DNA of 64,000 bases from Romanomermis culicivorax (GCA_963922205.1 CAWUHX010000227.1:248001-312000), one strand, 5' to 3'; shown: positions 10,640-21,507, counted from the stretch's first letter. Notes: generated by a model from the letters alone, not told the origin. Numbers and translations: made by a program.

Positions 10640-11690
10640 TCCCGAGGTGCATTTTACGCCTTATAAAACTGAAAATTGTTGAAATTTTACGGCGCTTCGC
10701 GCAGCATTTTAATTATTTAATAATTTTTCTATATTATTCCAATGCACGGTTAGAAAATGTCAGTCTAGCTAATGCTTATATAGCTTTTAGTTATCAAAAT
10801 ATTATGGATAAATATTGCATCATGTGTCATTTTTTTGAGAATTTGACGAAAAACAAGATTTTTCTCGGTTATTTTCCCAAAGTTTTTTTTGCGGTCTTTA
10901 AAAAGATTTCGAACTTTGTGTGATTAAAACATTTTGAGTCCAAGTGAGAATTCTTGCTGGTTGTAGAATCAAAATTCTTGGTTGAATTCCTAGTTTTCGA
11001 ATTTTAGTCTGCCCGACTGAAAATTCATTGAATTGACTGAAAAACTAAACTTTCTGTCTAGGAAATAAAAGTTGAAAAGGTTTATTTTCCAGCGTTCCAG
11101 AGAACATCATTATCCCAGAAATATTTTAGGCGCAGGGCGCCGAACAAGTCGGGGGCCAAACTTCGCCGTACGGTGCCATATGGCACCACATTGAGCTGCT
11201 ATACTTCGCCGCACGCGCCGTGCGGTGCCGTACGGCGCCTGATGAGTTGCTGCTGAACTTCACAACGTACGACCCCGTATGGTGGTGAATGATAATAAGT
11301 AAATGAAAATGATAAGTAGCTGCTATACTTATGCGCCGTACGGAGCATGATAAATAGCTGCCATACTTACGTGTCGTACGGCACTGTACGGCGCTCTACG
11401 GCACTGTACGGCGAAGTATAGTTGGCCCCTTACTCATACCAATCTCTTCATTCTCTCTTCAAAACTCGAAAAATTTGGTTTTGAAAACCTAAAACTGACG
11501 CGAATCGGAAGAAATAGAAGAAAACTTGCTCTTGGTGGTTTTTACGACAAAATCAAGCTGATTTATTGATTTTAGAGTGAACAACCAACAATTTATCTGT
11601 GCAACACCAAAATTTTTCCCCAAAGTGCATATTCGATTGGAACCTGGCTTTTGCAGGAAAAAAGGGCTAAATTTTATAGGTCGGTTCCCG
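10640..11690 (+). repeat. Dispersed repeat F, copy interrupted by a small insertion
   Basis: The region aligns by eye with 40430-41135. Shared blocks include TTTTAATTATTTAATAATT, CGGTTAGAAAATGTCA, GCCCGACTGAAAATTC, GCGCCGAACAAGT, AAATTTGGTTTTGAAA and CCAAAATTTTTCCCC. The copy at 40.4 kb lacks the segment 11152-11429, which is therefore an insertion here. The right end near 11655 (GGAACCTGGCTTTTGCAGG) resembles the right end near 41110. No coding potential is seen. Confidence 0.7.
11152..11429. mobile_element. Small insertion with CGCCGTACGGCGC-type repeats
   Basis: Both ends read GGGGCCAA inward (GGGGCCAAACTTCGCCG at left, and the reverse complement of CGAAGTATAGTTGGCCCC at right), giving imperfect terminal inverted repeats. 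The interior repeats a palindromic GCCGTACGG motif at least six times, together with TATACTT. Comparison with the uninterrupted copy of repeat F at 40.9 kb shows this block is an insertion. A target duplication is not obvious. Confidence 0.6.
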
Positions 11691-11767
11691 GCCTTCAGCC
11701 TATGTATATGAGTTGTTTGTTAATTTTGAGCATGGATTTCTGTGACTAGTGAGTAGACATTTATTTT

Positions 11768-11850
11768 TCCTTTAAAATTTTCCTTAGGCTTAGGCTTAGG
11801 GCACAGCAGCTGCGTCCGAAGGGCGCAGCGCTGTTGAGGCTCTTCCAAAT
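11768..11850. repeat. Short block shared with 9553-9640
   Basis: The sequence CCTTTAAAATTTTCCTTAGG, then GCTTAGGG, then CACAGCAGCTGCG and a hairpin, then GAGGCTCTTCCAAATG, is found in both places. It contains a short TTAGGCTTAGGCTTAGGG run resembling telomere-type repeats. The run is only three units, so I take it as part of the repeat rather than telomeric DNA. Confidence 0.5.
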
Positions 11851-11902
11851 GAAGTTGTTAGTTAAAATTAGTATCAAGGGTTTTAAAGGAATATAGTGTT
11901 TA

Positions 11903-11985
11903 TACTTCCTGGTGAAATTGTGTAGTGGTAAACGCATTAAGTCCATAGGCTGACTGATGGACCAGGTTTGATTCTTGAAGTAGGT
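11903..11985 (+). repeat. tRNA-like segment, possible SINE head
   Basis: A TGTAGTGGTAAACGC box is followed about 40 bases later by AGGTTTGATTCTTG. These resemble the internal pol III A and B boxes (TRGYNNARNGG and GGTTCRANTCC), with a short anticodon-arm-like spacer (ATAGGCTGACTGATGGACC). The 5' acceptor stem does not pair with anything obvious downstream, so a functional tRNA is unlikely. A tRNA-derived SINE remnant is the best reading. Confidence 0.4.
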
Positions 11986-12134
11986 AGGATAGTGGCAAGG
12001 TCTATGTGAGATGTGAGCAGATTTCATGCAAATGAGTTCCTGAATGCCATGAGCGCCTACATTTTTGAACTGATCTGAATAGCTGGCATCGTAAGGAGTC
12101 CGAAAACGTCATTGGACCATAATTGGGAAGGAAA

Positions 12135-12911
12135 CACTGTTTATCCACATTTGCACTATAATGTGGAAAAAAATTTCGATGTCTTTCCACAAATGTGGAA
12201 GAAAACTTTGTCGTTTTCATAATTGAAAAGGTGCATTTTGGTGCATTTTAGGAGGTCCAAATCTCAAAATTTAATAATCTTTAATAACTTTAATAAACCT
12301 TAATAATCATTATTATTTATTACCGAGCTCAGGCGCGGCTTTTAGCATGTCTACCTTCACTTACCATTTAATCTTCAATAGTTTTCATCATCTTAAACGT
12401 ATTATTTCATGTTTAATGGGCAATTTTGTCTATTATATCCTTATTTAATGAAGATCCGCATTTTTCCCTTCGTAGATTTTTTGAGAAAGATCAACACGTC
12501 ATTTTTCTCAACTTATTGAAGCGTTTGTTCCTTTCTTAATGTAAATTCAATTCAAAAGCTTCATGGAAGTATTTCTGGAAAATTTCTACGCTTCTTACTC
12601 ATAGCTTTTCGGCCAAATTTATGAAAGGTTACAAACAGGTTTTAAAATTTTTCGAATGATAAATTTCTAGAAATTACGATTATATGATTTATGATCACAG
12701 AATTTAAATCTAATTTTCCAGATATATGATCAGAATGATTATCAGAATGCTTTAAATAAAAGGCTCAAAAACACTTAAATAAAGCGTTTTCGTTTATGAT
12801 CATTTTCAAGCAAAAAACGAAGATTTTAAGACGAAAAAAATTTTTTCCACATGTGGAAAAAATTTGACCCCTTTGACCTTTGTGGAAAAAAGTTCGTGAA
12901 AAAAAACAGTG
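12135..12911 (+). mobile_element. Non-autonomous hAT-like element, GTGGAAA end motif, shared core (copy 2)
   Basis: The left end is CACTGTTTATCCACATTTG and the right end AAAAAAAACAGTG, forming terminal inverted repeats of the CAGTG type. TGTGGAAA and TTTCCACA repeat several times just inside both ends. The middle (12225-12800) is a copy of the shared core. Flanks GAAGGAAA and GAAGGGAG match at six of eight bases, a possible decayed 8-bp target duplication. The family relation to 31574-32583, which has the same motif and core, is clear. No transposase is encoded. Confidence 0.8.
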
Positions 12912-13678
12912 GAAGGGAGGAAACCGACTCAGCGTTTTTTTTGTGCACGGACATTTGTGCCAATTGGCACAAGAGGCCAAAAAAATTTGTGCCAATGGCA
13001 CAAAAAATTTTTTTCTACAAGGAACATACTGAAAACTCCGGAAAAGTTTCAGGCCAAAAGTTTGATAAAAATATATATCATTTGAAGCTAATAACGGATT
13101 AATTTTTTTGTAAAAATCATGCCCTATTTTTGATCTCTAATTTATTCGTTCAAATCTTCTAAAATTTGTCCTTCACATTTATTCATTATTTCCTCATTCT
13201 CGACTAATTATATTTTGAATAGTAATTTTGTTCTTTTTCGACGGGTAATAGAATCTTTCATTCGTTCATTCATTCAACCTATTTTTCAGCAAACCACGAC
13301 AGTGAAATAAAAAAAAATTGCAAGAAAATAGTTCACGGCGACTTAAAAAGAAATGGAATGCTGAGAAAATTTGAATAACTCTAGAATTGTTCAGGAAGTT
13401 CAAATTAACTCAATTTTCGACTGCGAATATTTATATAATGTAAAGACTAGAGAAAATAAAGTTTAAAATAAAATTTAAAAAAATAAATTTAAAATAAAAA
13501 AAAAAAATAAAAATAAAAAAAAATAAAAAAATTAAATTTAAAATAAAAATAAAATAAAATTAAAATAAAGTTTTTTCTATTAGAATCAATCAAACACAAA
13601 AATTAAGGATTTCAGTTCTAAAACCGAATCCGACTGAATGAACAGAGAATATTCGGAATTTTTTTTCATTCATCGGTC

Positions 13679-14775
13679 CAGTGTTTTTTTTGCACGAGCT
13701 GTTTTGCACGGTGCAAAAAAGTCATTAGAAAAGTTTTGCACGACAAAAATTTTTTTGTACTATAAACAGGTTTTTATTTGTACATGACCCATTTGAACAT
13801 GTACAAACAGCAGCCAATATTTCATTTGTACAATTTGTACATAGCAAATATTGGTACCAATAAGTAACCTGTGTTATTCCACGTCATGGCCAAAAATCAT
13901 GACCAAAATCAAATCAGTGTAATTTTCAAATTTTATTTATAAACTACAAACATTGCAAAAAACTGAAATTTTCCAGTTTCAAGTCTAATTTACAAGCATT
14001 GTTAAACAAATTTTCTAGAAAACTGACCAATAGCATAATGAATTTGCATTAGATGATAAAGATGGTTAATTCCTCTATGATGACAAGTGAAAGCCCAAAA
14101 AAGATGTTTTTGTGTATTGACATTCGTCGACACAGGAGAATCAATTTTCCAAACATCAATTTCAAGAATTAGATCCAATTTTTGTGTTCAAGAGTCGTAA
14201 TTTTTAAAATTTTATTATTTGAAAAATTTTAAAACCAGTAATTTATTCGTTGAATCTCATGAACTTGGCCGAAAAGATATTAGTGGAAGAGTCGAAATTT
14301 CCGAAAAAACTACTTCTATGAAGATTCTGAATTGATTTTACGTTAAGAAAGGAATAATCGCTTCAAAAAGTTTAGACTTGACGTATTGATCTTTCTCAAA
14401 AAAATTTTTCAAGAAAAAACTGTGAATCTTCATTAAGTATCAAGATAATATTGAAGATTACCATTTAAAACATGAGATAATACGTTTGGGATGATGAAAA
14501 CTATTATATACATTAAATTATAGGTGAAGGTAGACATTCTGAAAGCCGCATCTGAGCTACGTAATACATATTATTGATCATTAAAGTTATTAAACATTAA
14601 AGTTAAAATTTTGAGATTCGGACCTACTAAAATGCACCAAAATGCACCTTTTCTATATCAAGACACCAAATTTTTCCCACATTTGATAAATATTTTTTTG
14701 CACGGTGCAAAAAAACCTGAAAAAAAAGTTTTGCACGAGCGGAAAAAGTTTTGCACAGTGCAAAAAAAAACACTG
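13679..14775 (-). mobile_element. Non-autonomous hAT-like element, GTGCAAA end motif, shared core (copy 3)
   Basis: The ends are CAGTGTTTTTTTTGCACG and GTGCAAAAAAAAACACTG. The flanks CATCGGTC (13671-13678 and 14776-14783) are an exact 8-bp target duplication. GTGCAAAA and TTTTGCAC are repeated inside each end. The interior (about 14000-14640) is the shared core in reverse orientation relative to copies 1, 2 and 5. No open frame suggests a transposase, so mobilisation would have been in trans. Confidence 0.92.
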
Positions 14776-14849
14776 CATCGGTCATCAACAGCCTGTAAAG
14801 TTTGCTGCAGCCTGCAACGACACTCTAATACAAAATACACTGTTCGAAG

Positions 14850-15640
14850 CAGGCTTTTTTTCGTCAAAAATTTACAGGCCAAATGGCTCCTAGACCTAAA
14901 TTTTAAGGAGCCAAACAGACATTTTTAGGGGCCATAAATAATCAATGCACACTTTTGATAAAAATTAATTCATTATATAATTCGTATAGTTTGATTGTAT
15001 TTAATCCAAATTTACTTGTATCACAAATAGGGCAAATTTTTTGAATTTGCTTTTAAAACGGAACTCATCAAAAAAGTTTATTTTCAGTCAGAACACGATA
15101 CGTTTATTCATTACGTTTCTTAGCAAAATCGCCAGTTTTATATCGCGTTTCTTTAGCCCTTATTTTGTAAGCACTTCCGAAATCAAAATTATTACAATTG
15201 CTGTGGCATTTCTGCAAACGCATCAAGACGTCCAAATGTTCAGCCTGATTTGATGATCGATGAAAAATCTAATTTTGCTATTTGATTTCTTGATCAAGTA
15301 AGACCTTACTGTTGTTTGCGACCGAGTTTTCGTCTTTAATCTGTTCACCAGAGAAAAACCACGCCCAACGCCAGCGTTTGTTGCATTGAAACACAGAATT
15401 ATCTCGGAAAAAACAGTTAAAAATAGTAGTAAATCGCTTATTGTTAAAGAGATCTTAAAAATAGAAACGCATTCATGTAAAGTTGCTTGATATATAATAT
15501 AATTATAGCAAACAACTAAAATTCGGTTAAACTTCAGCTGAATTTTTTGGAGCCAAATTGGCTCCTTGAAGTAAAATTTTAGGAGCCATTTTCGAACTTT
15601 TAGGAGCCCAGGCTCCTAAAATGACTAAAAAAAAAGCCTG
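14850..15640. mobile_element. Non-autonomous hAT-like element, GGAGCC end motif
   Basis: The ends are CAGGCTTTTTTTCGTC and GACTAAAAAAAAAGCCTG. The flanks GTTCGAAG (14842-14849 and 15641-15648) are an exact 8-bp duplication. GGAGCC and GGCTCC recur at both ends (14890-14935 and 15550-15620). The middle is AT-rich and unrelated to the shared core. The end layout is strikingly like that of 28124-29235, but with GGAGCC where that element has CAAGCC. Confidence 0.92.
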
Positions 15641-15898
15641 GTTCGAAGAGAAATCGCTCGCGTTCGAGTCTAATATACGAGTAGGAAATATTATATGCAT
15701 TGAATCGGCACGAAGCGCCGAAAATTTTTGGCATTTTCAACGCCTAAAACGTCTAAAAATCTAGAAAATTTAATGTTTGACCAGCCAAAAACTTTGTGCC
15801 AATTGGCACAAACGCTCAAAATTTTTTGTGTGTGCCATTCCAAAATTTTCTGTGCCAAAAACCATGTTTTGGCACAAAAAAAAAACACTGAACCGACC

Positions 15899-16873
15899 AT
15901 ACCTGTGAGACCTCGGGCGGGGGGGGGGGGGGGCACCGTTTTTTTTGCTCAAAGATTTTTTCCACATGAGAACCGGACCCAAAATTTTTTTCCTTATTTT
16001 CCAAAAATTTTCCGCATTTTTAAAAACGCTTATAATGTGGCTACGGATGCTTTTTGAGCATTTTAGGAGCATACCCAAGCATTTTGTTGTATTTGTAGTC
16101 AGAAACTTGCAAAAATGAGGAAAAAAATTGAGAAAATTCTGGTTATGTTAGTCAAAATGAGCTCATCAAGAATATATTGGTGTTCTATAGGAGCGGATGA
16201 AGCAAGTTAATGATAGAATTCTCATGAATTTATCCGCTATTAACATTTCTGTTATTCCAATTAGAATCATCTAATTTTATTTAGTTCTTGGTCCGGCGCG
16301 GGGCGCCGGAAAAATTTCGGATTTTCACTTTCTAAAACGCTGGAAAATGAAGCTTCATAACGTAGGGAAATAAATTAAAATCAGACTGATCAAGTGTAAT
16401 CTGCTCCCCATTCCGGCGCGAAGCGCCGGAAAAATTTTCGGGTTTTATATCCTAAAAACCTGAAAAATAAATCTCTCCAACAGAAAATTCGTGAACAAAA
16501 GTTTTAAAATCGCAGTCTAGAATGATGTCTTCAATTCCCAGTGTCAATAAACGCAAAACTTCAGATTGCAAACGTTTAAAAAATTCCAATCATCGAGAGA
16601 AAAAAATGAGAGAATTGATGAAAAATCTCTATTTTCGGCGACATAATTGACTGTAAACGATTAGAAAATGAAACGAGCTAACTTGATTGATAGAAACTGT
16701 TAAGCATTAATTAGTAAGTCGAAGTAGATATGCTAACGGCCGCGCCTGATAGAATATAGTTATAATTAAATTTTTGAGATTTTGACCTTTTAAAGTCCAT
16801 GAAGACGCATCTTTTCGGAGAGTTCCCCAAAATTTTTTCCACAATGAGAACCATACGTACCCAAAATTTTTGG
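15899..16873. other. Repeat-rich DNA with GCGCCGG hairpins; no gene
   Basis: The left edge (CATACCTGTGAGACCTC followed by a G-run at 15919-15932) is the end of a G-run MITE. A TTTTTTCCACATGAGAACC block follows at 15957. Two hairpins lie at about 16293-16309 and 16413-16429, the second with arms CCGGCGC/GCGCCGG and a GAA loop. From about 16640 to 16840 a reversed, strongly diverged piece of the shared core can be recognised (GTAGATATGCTAACGG, then TTTTGAGATTTTGACC). No coding exons are seen. Confidence 0.5.
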
Positions 16874-19800
16874 CAGGGGCTATGCAGCGCCCGGCGCTCT
16901 ATAACAGTATTCCATTATTTTTTTTATTCAGCGCCCGGCGCTGAATAACCAAGCATTATGATTTTTTTTATTCAGCGCCGGGCGCTGAATAACCAGTGGC
17001 ATGACACACGGTTATTCAGCGCCCGTCGACGATCTTAACTACAGTAATCGAGACTTAAATCATTATATGCTGAAAATACTAACCTAATCAGCGATATTAG
17101 TGAACGAAAGTCAAAAGTAATAGAGACCGCTCGCACCAGTGATTATACCTGTAAGAGATCCGACCCGTTGGGAGGATCCCAAGATTTGGGTGTGGGCATC
17201 GAAAAAACGCGAAAAATTTCGAAAATTTACCCAAAAAGCCACTTTTTTCCCAATTTTTTCAAGTGTGCGGGGGGGGGGTTGGGTACATACCTGTATTTGG
17301 GGGGTCGGGGGGGACTTGGCCAACCCTGCACCCAAAATCATTCCCCCTCCCCTGTTTGGAAAAAATATTTTCAAAAAAGTGTATGTTTTTTGGCCTTTTT
17401 GGAAAAAATTTCGACTTTTTCCTACCCCCCCCCCCCCCCAACTGGTCGGAGGTCTTACAGGTATGGTTGGGTATAGGGTTGACCAAGTTGAGGGTGGGGG
17501 TTCCGATGGGTATAGGGTTCGACCAAGTTGGGGGTGGAGGTCCCCCCCCCCCCAGTCCTCCCACAATTTACTGGTATGCCAATGATTCCTGAACTATTCT
17601 AGGAGTTGCCTATGGATTTCCGTATTCATGAAACTTTGACATGAGTGATTATAAGACGTAACAACATAATTCTCAAGGCTGAAGTTCAACGAAGAGGCTT
17701 AATTTGATAATTTAATTTTGTGGATTTTCATGTGTGAGCTTTGAATATTGTATGTCAAAATGAACTGAGATGACCATGTAGCAAATGAATAGGCATGGGC
17801 GATGTACTGATGTTTTCAATCAGCCAGATACTGCGGTCAACCAACTGGATAACAAAAAAAATGAGCTAGAAATGGGCAAAACAGTAAAAATCACATTTAT
17901 TTTGGATTGATGATAGACAACCGAAGATCAGAGATCTGGCCCGGCCCCCAACCAAAAATCTGGATTCTTCAACCAGCATGAACTTCTCTCATTGTCTAAC
18001 ACTGCGCATGACTCTAACATGAAAGAGCATGCTACCATAACAATCGCATATACTTGCAAAAACAATATGGGTTTATCTGTAGTCAGTCTATACAGAAATT
18101 CGGTTGGTTCTCAAATCCTCTCCGTCTTTGCCAGGCCAAATCAGGTTAGAAAACCGGCTGTAGTACATTTATTTCGAAGAAAATAGACAAAATACAATCA
18201 AAGTTAATTGTCGGGCTCACTTCAGATCAAGAGCTCCCAAGGTCAGATTAGCTAAATGTCCAATATAAATGCACCAGTTTTGACAAAACTAGTCGCCCAG
18301 TGATCAATTCTTAGGACTTCGGGTAGGGGTAATACCCCCTCGTACCCCTTCCTATGGGACAGTCTGGACACTTGTGAACAAAATAAAAATGAAATTATCA
18401 TGTTGAACATAATTCTTTTCTCTGTACAGTTAGCCAGTTTTCCAGTCAAACTGGCCCTGACTCAATTTTTGATCTGGGGCTACTTTCACAAGTCACAAGT
18501 ACGGTGGTTGAGTCGTACCTCTCACATGCTCAGTGGTGTCAAGCACAAATACATTTAGTCGAAATTAAAGTTTTATGGCGCCTAGTGCAGGAATATATGT
18601 TGTAATTCTTGGGATTGGAAAATCCGCTGTTTTTTCGAAATCATGCTTATTTGGGAAAAATGTTTAAAAAAGCTGAAAATGTTAATTATCGACGCACGAA
18701 AAACAATATTGGTGCGTTTTCTAACGTGAGCATCTGAAATTGGCCAACGAAGTGGGAAATAGTGAGTTGTTTTTCGAACATTGCTCTACACCTACTCTGG
18801 CTGTTAGTGCATGAATTGTGAAATTTCTATAGCTCATTGGCTTGGGTACATGAAAACAATTATTTATGTGACCATTGGGATTCTGCACAATAAAGTATCA
18901 CTGAACCGCTACATTTTGGTGCAAGCAAAACCTTTATAGAGGTGCCCTGAACTCTTCTAAAGGTTCAGTGGTACCTATAAATAGAAATAGGTGCAAGAGA
19001 AAACGCCATTCAATTAGTTCAGTTCATTATTATTTTCTGTGGTGCAGTGTGTGTCAGTTCTGTGGTGCAGAGTTTGGTACAGGTCAATTTTTATGCCACT
19101 GAATCAATAGAAAGGCTCAGATGCGTTTGGTACATCTAGCCCTTTGTCTGGTGCCGAGAACTAGTCCGTCTGGTAGTTGCCAGTTGAGCTATTTTCCACG
19201 TATATGATACTTTGACCATTTTTCCTAGTGGTTACTTCATGTGATTGTCAAGAATCTAATTTTTCCGTCATGTGAACAAAATATTCGCATTCGAGACATA
19301 CAAAACACAAAAAGCGAAAAAACTATAAGTAATCTGTTTCGTTGGTAATATATATGGAATAAAGTTAATCCTGAACCTGTTGAAAAAGAACTACTCTAGG
19401 AGTGTTCTGTGTATGTGAACAAGCAAGTTATCCTGAACTCTTGACCTTCTAATACAGTGCAAATAACACTGTTGAACTTCTAGGTTGCTGCTAGCAGAAC
19501 TTGATGAATAGAAAGATCGCCACCACTAGTAATGTGTGCTCTGTTAAATTTTTCCATGACTCGTTTCACGATTTTCAAGCTTCGCTGTACACCCACCGAA
19601 CGATAAAAATCGTATGCTTGATGAGAAACTGTTTTCGACTAGCCAGTTCTTTATTTCTAAGCAGATTGCAATTCGTGTTCAATCATTTTCGAGACTCCAG
19701 CAAAAGTCCAAAGACCTAATAGAGGTGAAGACCTTGCGAGTTATAGTCACAGTAGTAGAAACGTTATATCAAAGTCTGGCTTTTAGAAATAGACTGGCGT

Positions 19801-20244
19801 TGTATATATTGCAACGAAACTAATGAGGATTAGATTAAAATCATATTCCTTAACCACAAATCACTTGAAAAAATCAAATTGTAATTGTAAATAATTGTAA
19901 GCTGTCAAAATTCATTCTTAGCCGGATCGACTGCAAGTGACCAGTCGTAGTTTGATCGCAGCTCAGAGAGGTTTGCCCGAATCCAAAGCGTACGTACTTC
20001 GAATCAACGAATTTTGGATGATGGAACTGATATTTTGATGAAACATAAACTCTACGGGTGCAACGCGAGAAGTATATTGTAACATAATAGAACCGGGCGC
20101 TGAATAACCAACGTAATGATAAAATGTTATTCAGCGCCCGGCGCTGCATAAAAAAATTAACATGCTTGGTTATTCAGCGCCGGGCGCTGAATAAAAAAAA
20201 TTAAGACGAAAGGATATTCAGCGCCCGGCGCTGAATAACCACTG
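16874..20244. mobile_element. Element bounded by GGCGCTGAATAA palindromes
   Basis: The left end CAGGGGCTATGCAGCGCC and the reverse complement of the right end (CAGTGGTTATTCAGCGCC) pair as inverted repeats. Inside each end, three to four copies of a palindrome of the form TTATTCAGCGCC-GGCGCTGAATAA occur (16880-17030 and 20092-20240). The 3 kb interior has no recognisable protein. It holds a G-run MITE (17146-17464), a fragment of the repeat seen at 39626-39804 (about 18228-18366) and otherwise anonymous AT-rich DNA. Flanks do not give a clean 8-bp duplication. Placement in the hAT-like group rests on the ends and motif layout. Confidence 0.65.
17146..17464. mobile_element. G-run TA-MITE copy, composite
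   Basis: It begins TA-CCTGTAAGAGATCCGACCC and ends GGTCGGAGGTCTTACAGG-TA, the same termini as 21034-21280. An internal ACATACCTGTATTTGGGG at 17290 suggests one copy inserted into or abutting another. C- and G-runs of 8-16 bases lie inside both ends. All open frames over it, in several frames and both strands, are products of the runs. Confidence 0.75.
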
Positions 20245-20289
20245 CCAAAATTTTTTTCCTCATTTCGAAATTTTTTTCCTCAAAAGACC

Positions 20290-20760
20290 CCATTTGAGGA
20301 AAAAAAAACGGTGGGGGGGGGTAGAAAAAAGTCGAAATTTTTCCCAAAAAAGGCCAAAAAGTACAGGTATGGAACCGACTTGTAAAAAAATTCCAAAAAA
20401 TTTTTCAACGAGATGTACCAGTAGTCACAGTAAAAAGACTTCCAGCTCAATTTATTATATGACACGAAACACCTGACGGAAACTGTCGACACATGTCGAT
20501 CCTGCTCTGTCGTTAGATTCCATTCCCAGAATTGAATTCTCGACCGCGATTAATTTCTCTGAATCTTCGAGCAGGTTGAACTTTATTTTTGCTTTATGGT
20601 TGAAGTTATTACTGTCATTTTCCAAAATCGATATTCTCAATTTCGTCCACAAGACCAGGTTTCTTTCTGCACACAGCAACCAAATTTCGGGCTGTGCTTG
20701 CAAGTGCAGTGCGACCAAATTTTTTCTGCCAAGTTGCACAGTGCAACTTGAGGCCTGACT
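20290..20760. repeat. Repeat fragments: G-run MITE piece and repeat F pieces
   Basis: At 20310-20375 a GTAGAAAAAAGTCGAAATTT block and ACAGGTATGG end identify a truncated G-run MITE. Next to it are TTTTTTTCCTCA and TGAGGAAAAAAA copies (20255-20310). Around 20650-20756 a piece bounded by CAGGTTTCTTTCTGCACA and GCAACTTGAGGCCTG resembles the right end of repeat F (41090-41135). No gene is seen. Confidence 0.45.
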
Positions 20761-20769
20761 GCTCTTTTG

Positions 20770-20960
20770 ATTAGGTTATAGGGTTTCCTGTCCGGATGCA
20801 GTTTTTTGCGTTCTAAAATGGGAAAAAGTGGAAATTTTCCGGCGCTTAACGCCCGGGCTTCAATTTATTCATAATTTTTTATATTATTCTAGTGCTCGGT
20901 TAGAAAATGTTATTCTAATTAATTATCAAATTATTATGGATAAATGGTTTATCCTGCATT
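20770..20960 (+). repeat. Partial copy of dispersed repeat F
   Basis: Blocks TATATTATTCTAGTGCTCGG, TTAGAAAATGTTATTCTA and TTATTATGGATAAAT match, in order, those at 10730-10810 and 40490-40575. The copy stops at about 20965. Confidence 0.6.
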
Positions 20961-21033
20961 GTTCCCGACGAATAAATTCTTTTGCGATCTTCTTCATACC
21001 TACTATTCGGATTTACCCCCCCCCCCCTCCCAA

Positions 21034-21280
21034 CCATACCTGTAAGACCTCCGACCAGTTGGGGGGGGGGGGGAGGAAAAAGTCGAAATTTTTCCCAAAA
21101 AAGGCCAAAAAACATACACTTTTTGGCAAATTTTTTTAATTTTTTCCCAACTGGGGCGGGGTTGGGGGTGGGAAATGATTTTGGGTACTGGGTTCGGTTG
21201 GCCAAGTTGGGGGGGTCCCCCCCAACCCCCCCCCCAAGTACAGGTATGCCCCCAACTGGTCGGAGGTCTTACAGGCATGG
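21034..21280. mobile_element. Full-length G-run MITE with about 30-bp terminal inverted repeats
   Basis: The left end CCATACCTGTAAGACCTCCG continues into ACCAGTTGGGG; the right end is its reverse complement, with one change in the last bases (ACAGGCATGG). Total length is 247 bp. In the other copies the outermost bases read TA|CCTGTAAG and CTTACAGG|TA, so a TA target duplication, as in Tc1/mariner-type MITEs, is plausible. The interior has 10-13 base G- and C-runs and TTGGCCAAGTTGG. It ends about 230 bp upstream of the start codon of the RBM15-type gene, abutting its promoter. Confidence 0.85.
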
Positions 21281-21507
21281 CTCTTAAGTCATGTGGCTTG
21301 TAATGAATCGATATAATGAACGGCGACATTTCACCCGCCGGCAGATGCTTCACCTTCACCCGCGCTTTTATATTGGTGTTGTTTAGCTAAGAAGTCACCC
21401 CTCCTCGATACTTTTGGGGATTCTTTTCGCCCTTTTTGGCTTCTGTTCTTGGTGGTTAATAACACTGTTCGTTATTTTTCATTCTAGATTTCTAATTTTA
21501 TTCTAAA
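21281..21507 (+). promoter_or_regulatory. Putative promoter and 5'UTR of the RBM15/Spenito gene
   Basis: This is the only repeat-free stretch between the MITE ending at 21280 and the start codon at 21508. A TTTTATATTGG box lies at 21366-21376, and pyrimidine-rich DNA follows (21400-21450). A TTTTTCATTCTAG sequence just before the ATG (21475-21487) could be a 5'UTR splice acceptor. The transcription start cannot be fixed from sequence. Confidence 0.4.

Larger units (their letters stand above)
12930..15890. mobile_element. hAT-like element, GTGCCAA end motif, hosting two nested elements
   Basis: The left end CAGCGTTTTTTTTGTGC and the right end GGCACAAAAAAAAAACACTG pair as inverted repeats. Subterminal GTGCCAATTGGCAC palindromes and GTGCCAAA copies are seen at 12955-13010 and 15790-15880. 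Flanks are AACCGACT (12922-12929) and AACCGACC (15891-15898), a 7-of-8 target duplication as expected for hAT elements. Two further elements lie inside (13679-14775 and 14850-15640), each with its own exact duplication, so this one is the oldest of the three. An A-rich low-complexity tract lies at 13470-13570. Confidence 0.8.

Noticed and set aside
11780..11805. TTAGGC/TTAGGG run as telomeric DNA
   Set aside because: Only three units, internal, and shared (in shorter form) with the repeat block at 9570-9595.
16880..17030. Regular short repeats with spacers, superficially like a CRISPR array
   Set aside because: The units are palindromes of an element end, only three or four per cluster, with unequal spacing, in a eukaryotic genome.
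17111..17592. Several overlapping frames of 100-150 codons on both strands, rich in Gly, Pro and Trp
   Set aside because: They are produced by G- and C-runs in the G-run MITE and have no domain, no codon bias and no splice context. The same happens at 8295-8574, 15691-16078 and 20915-21359.
16866..20252. CCAAAATTTTT on both sides of the palindrome element as a target duplication
   Set aside because: The positions are offset by two bases on the left and the tract is low-complexity, so I do not claim a duplication.
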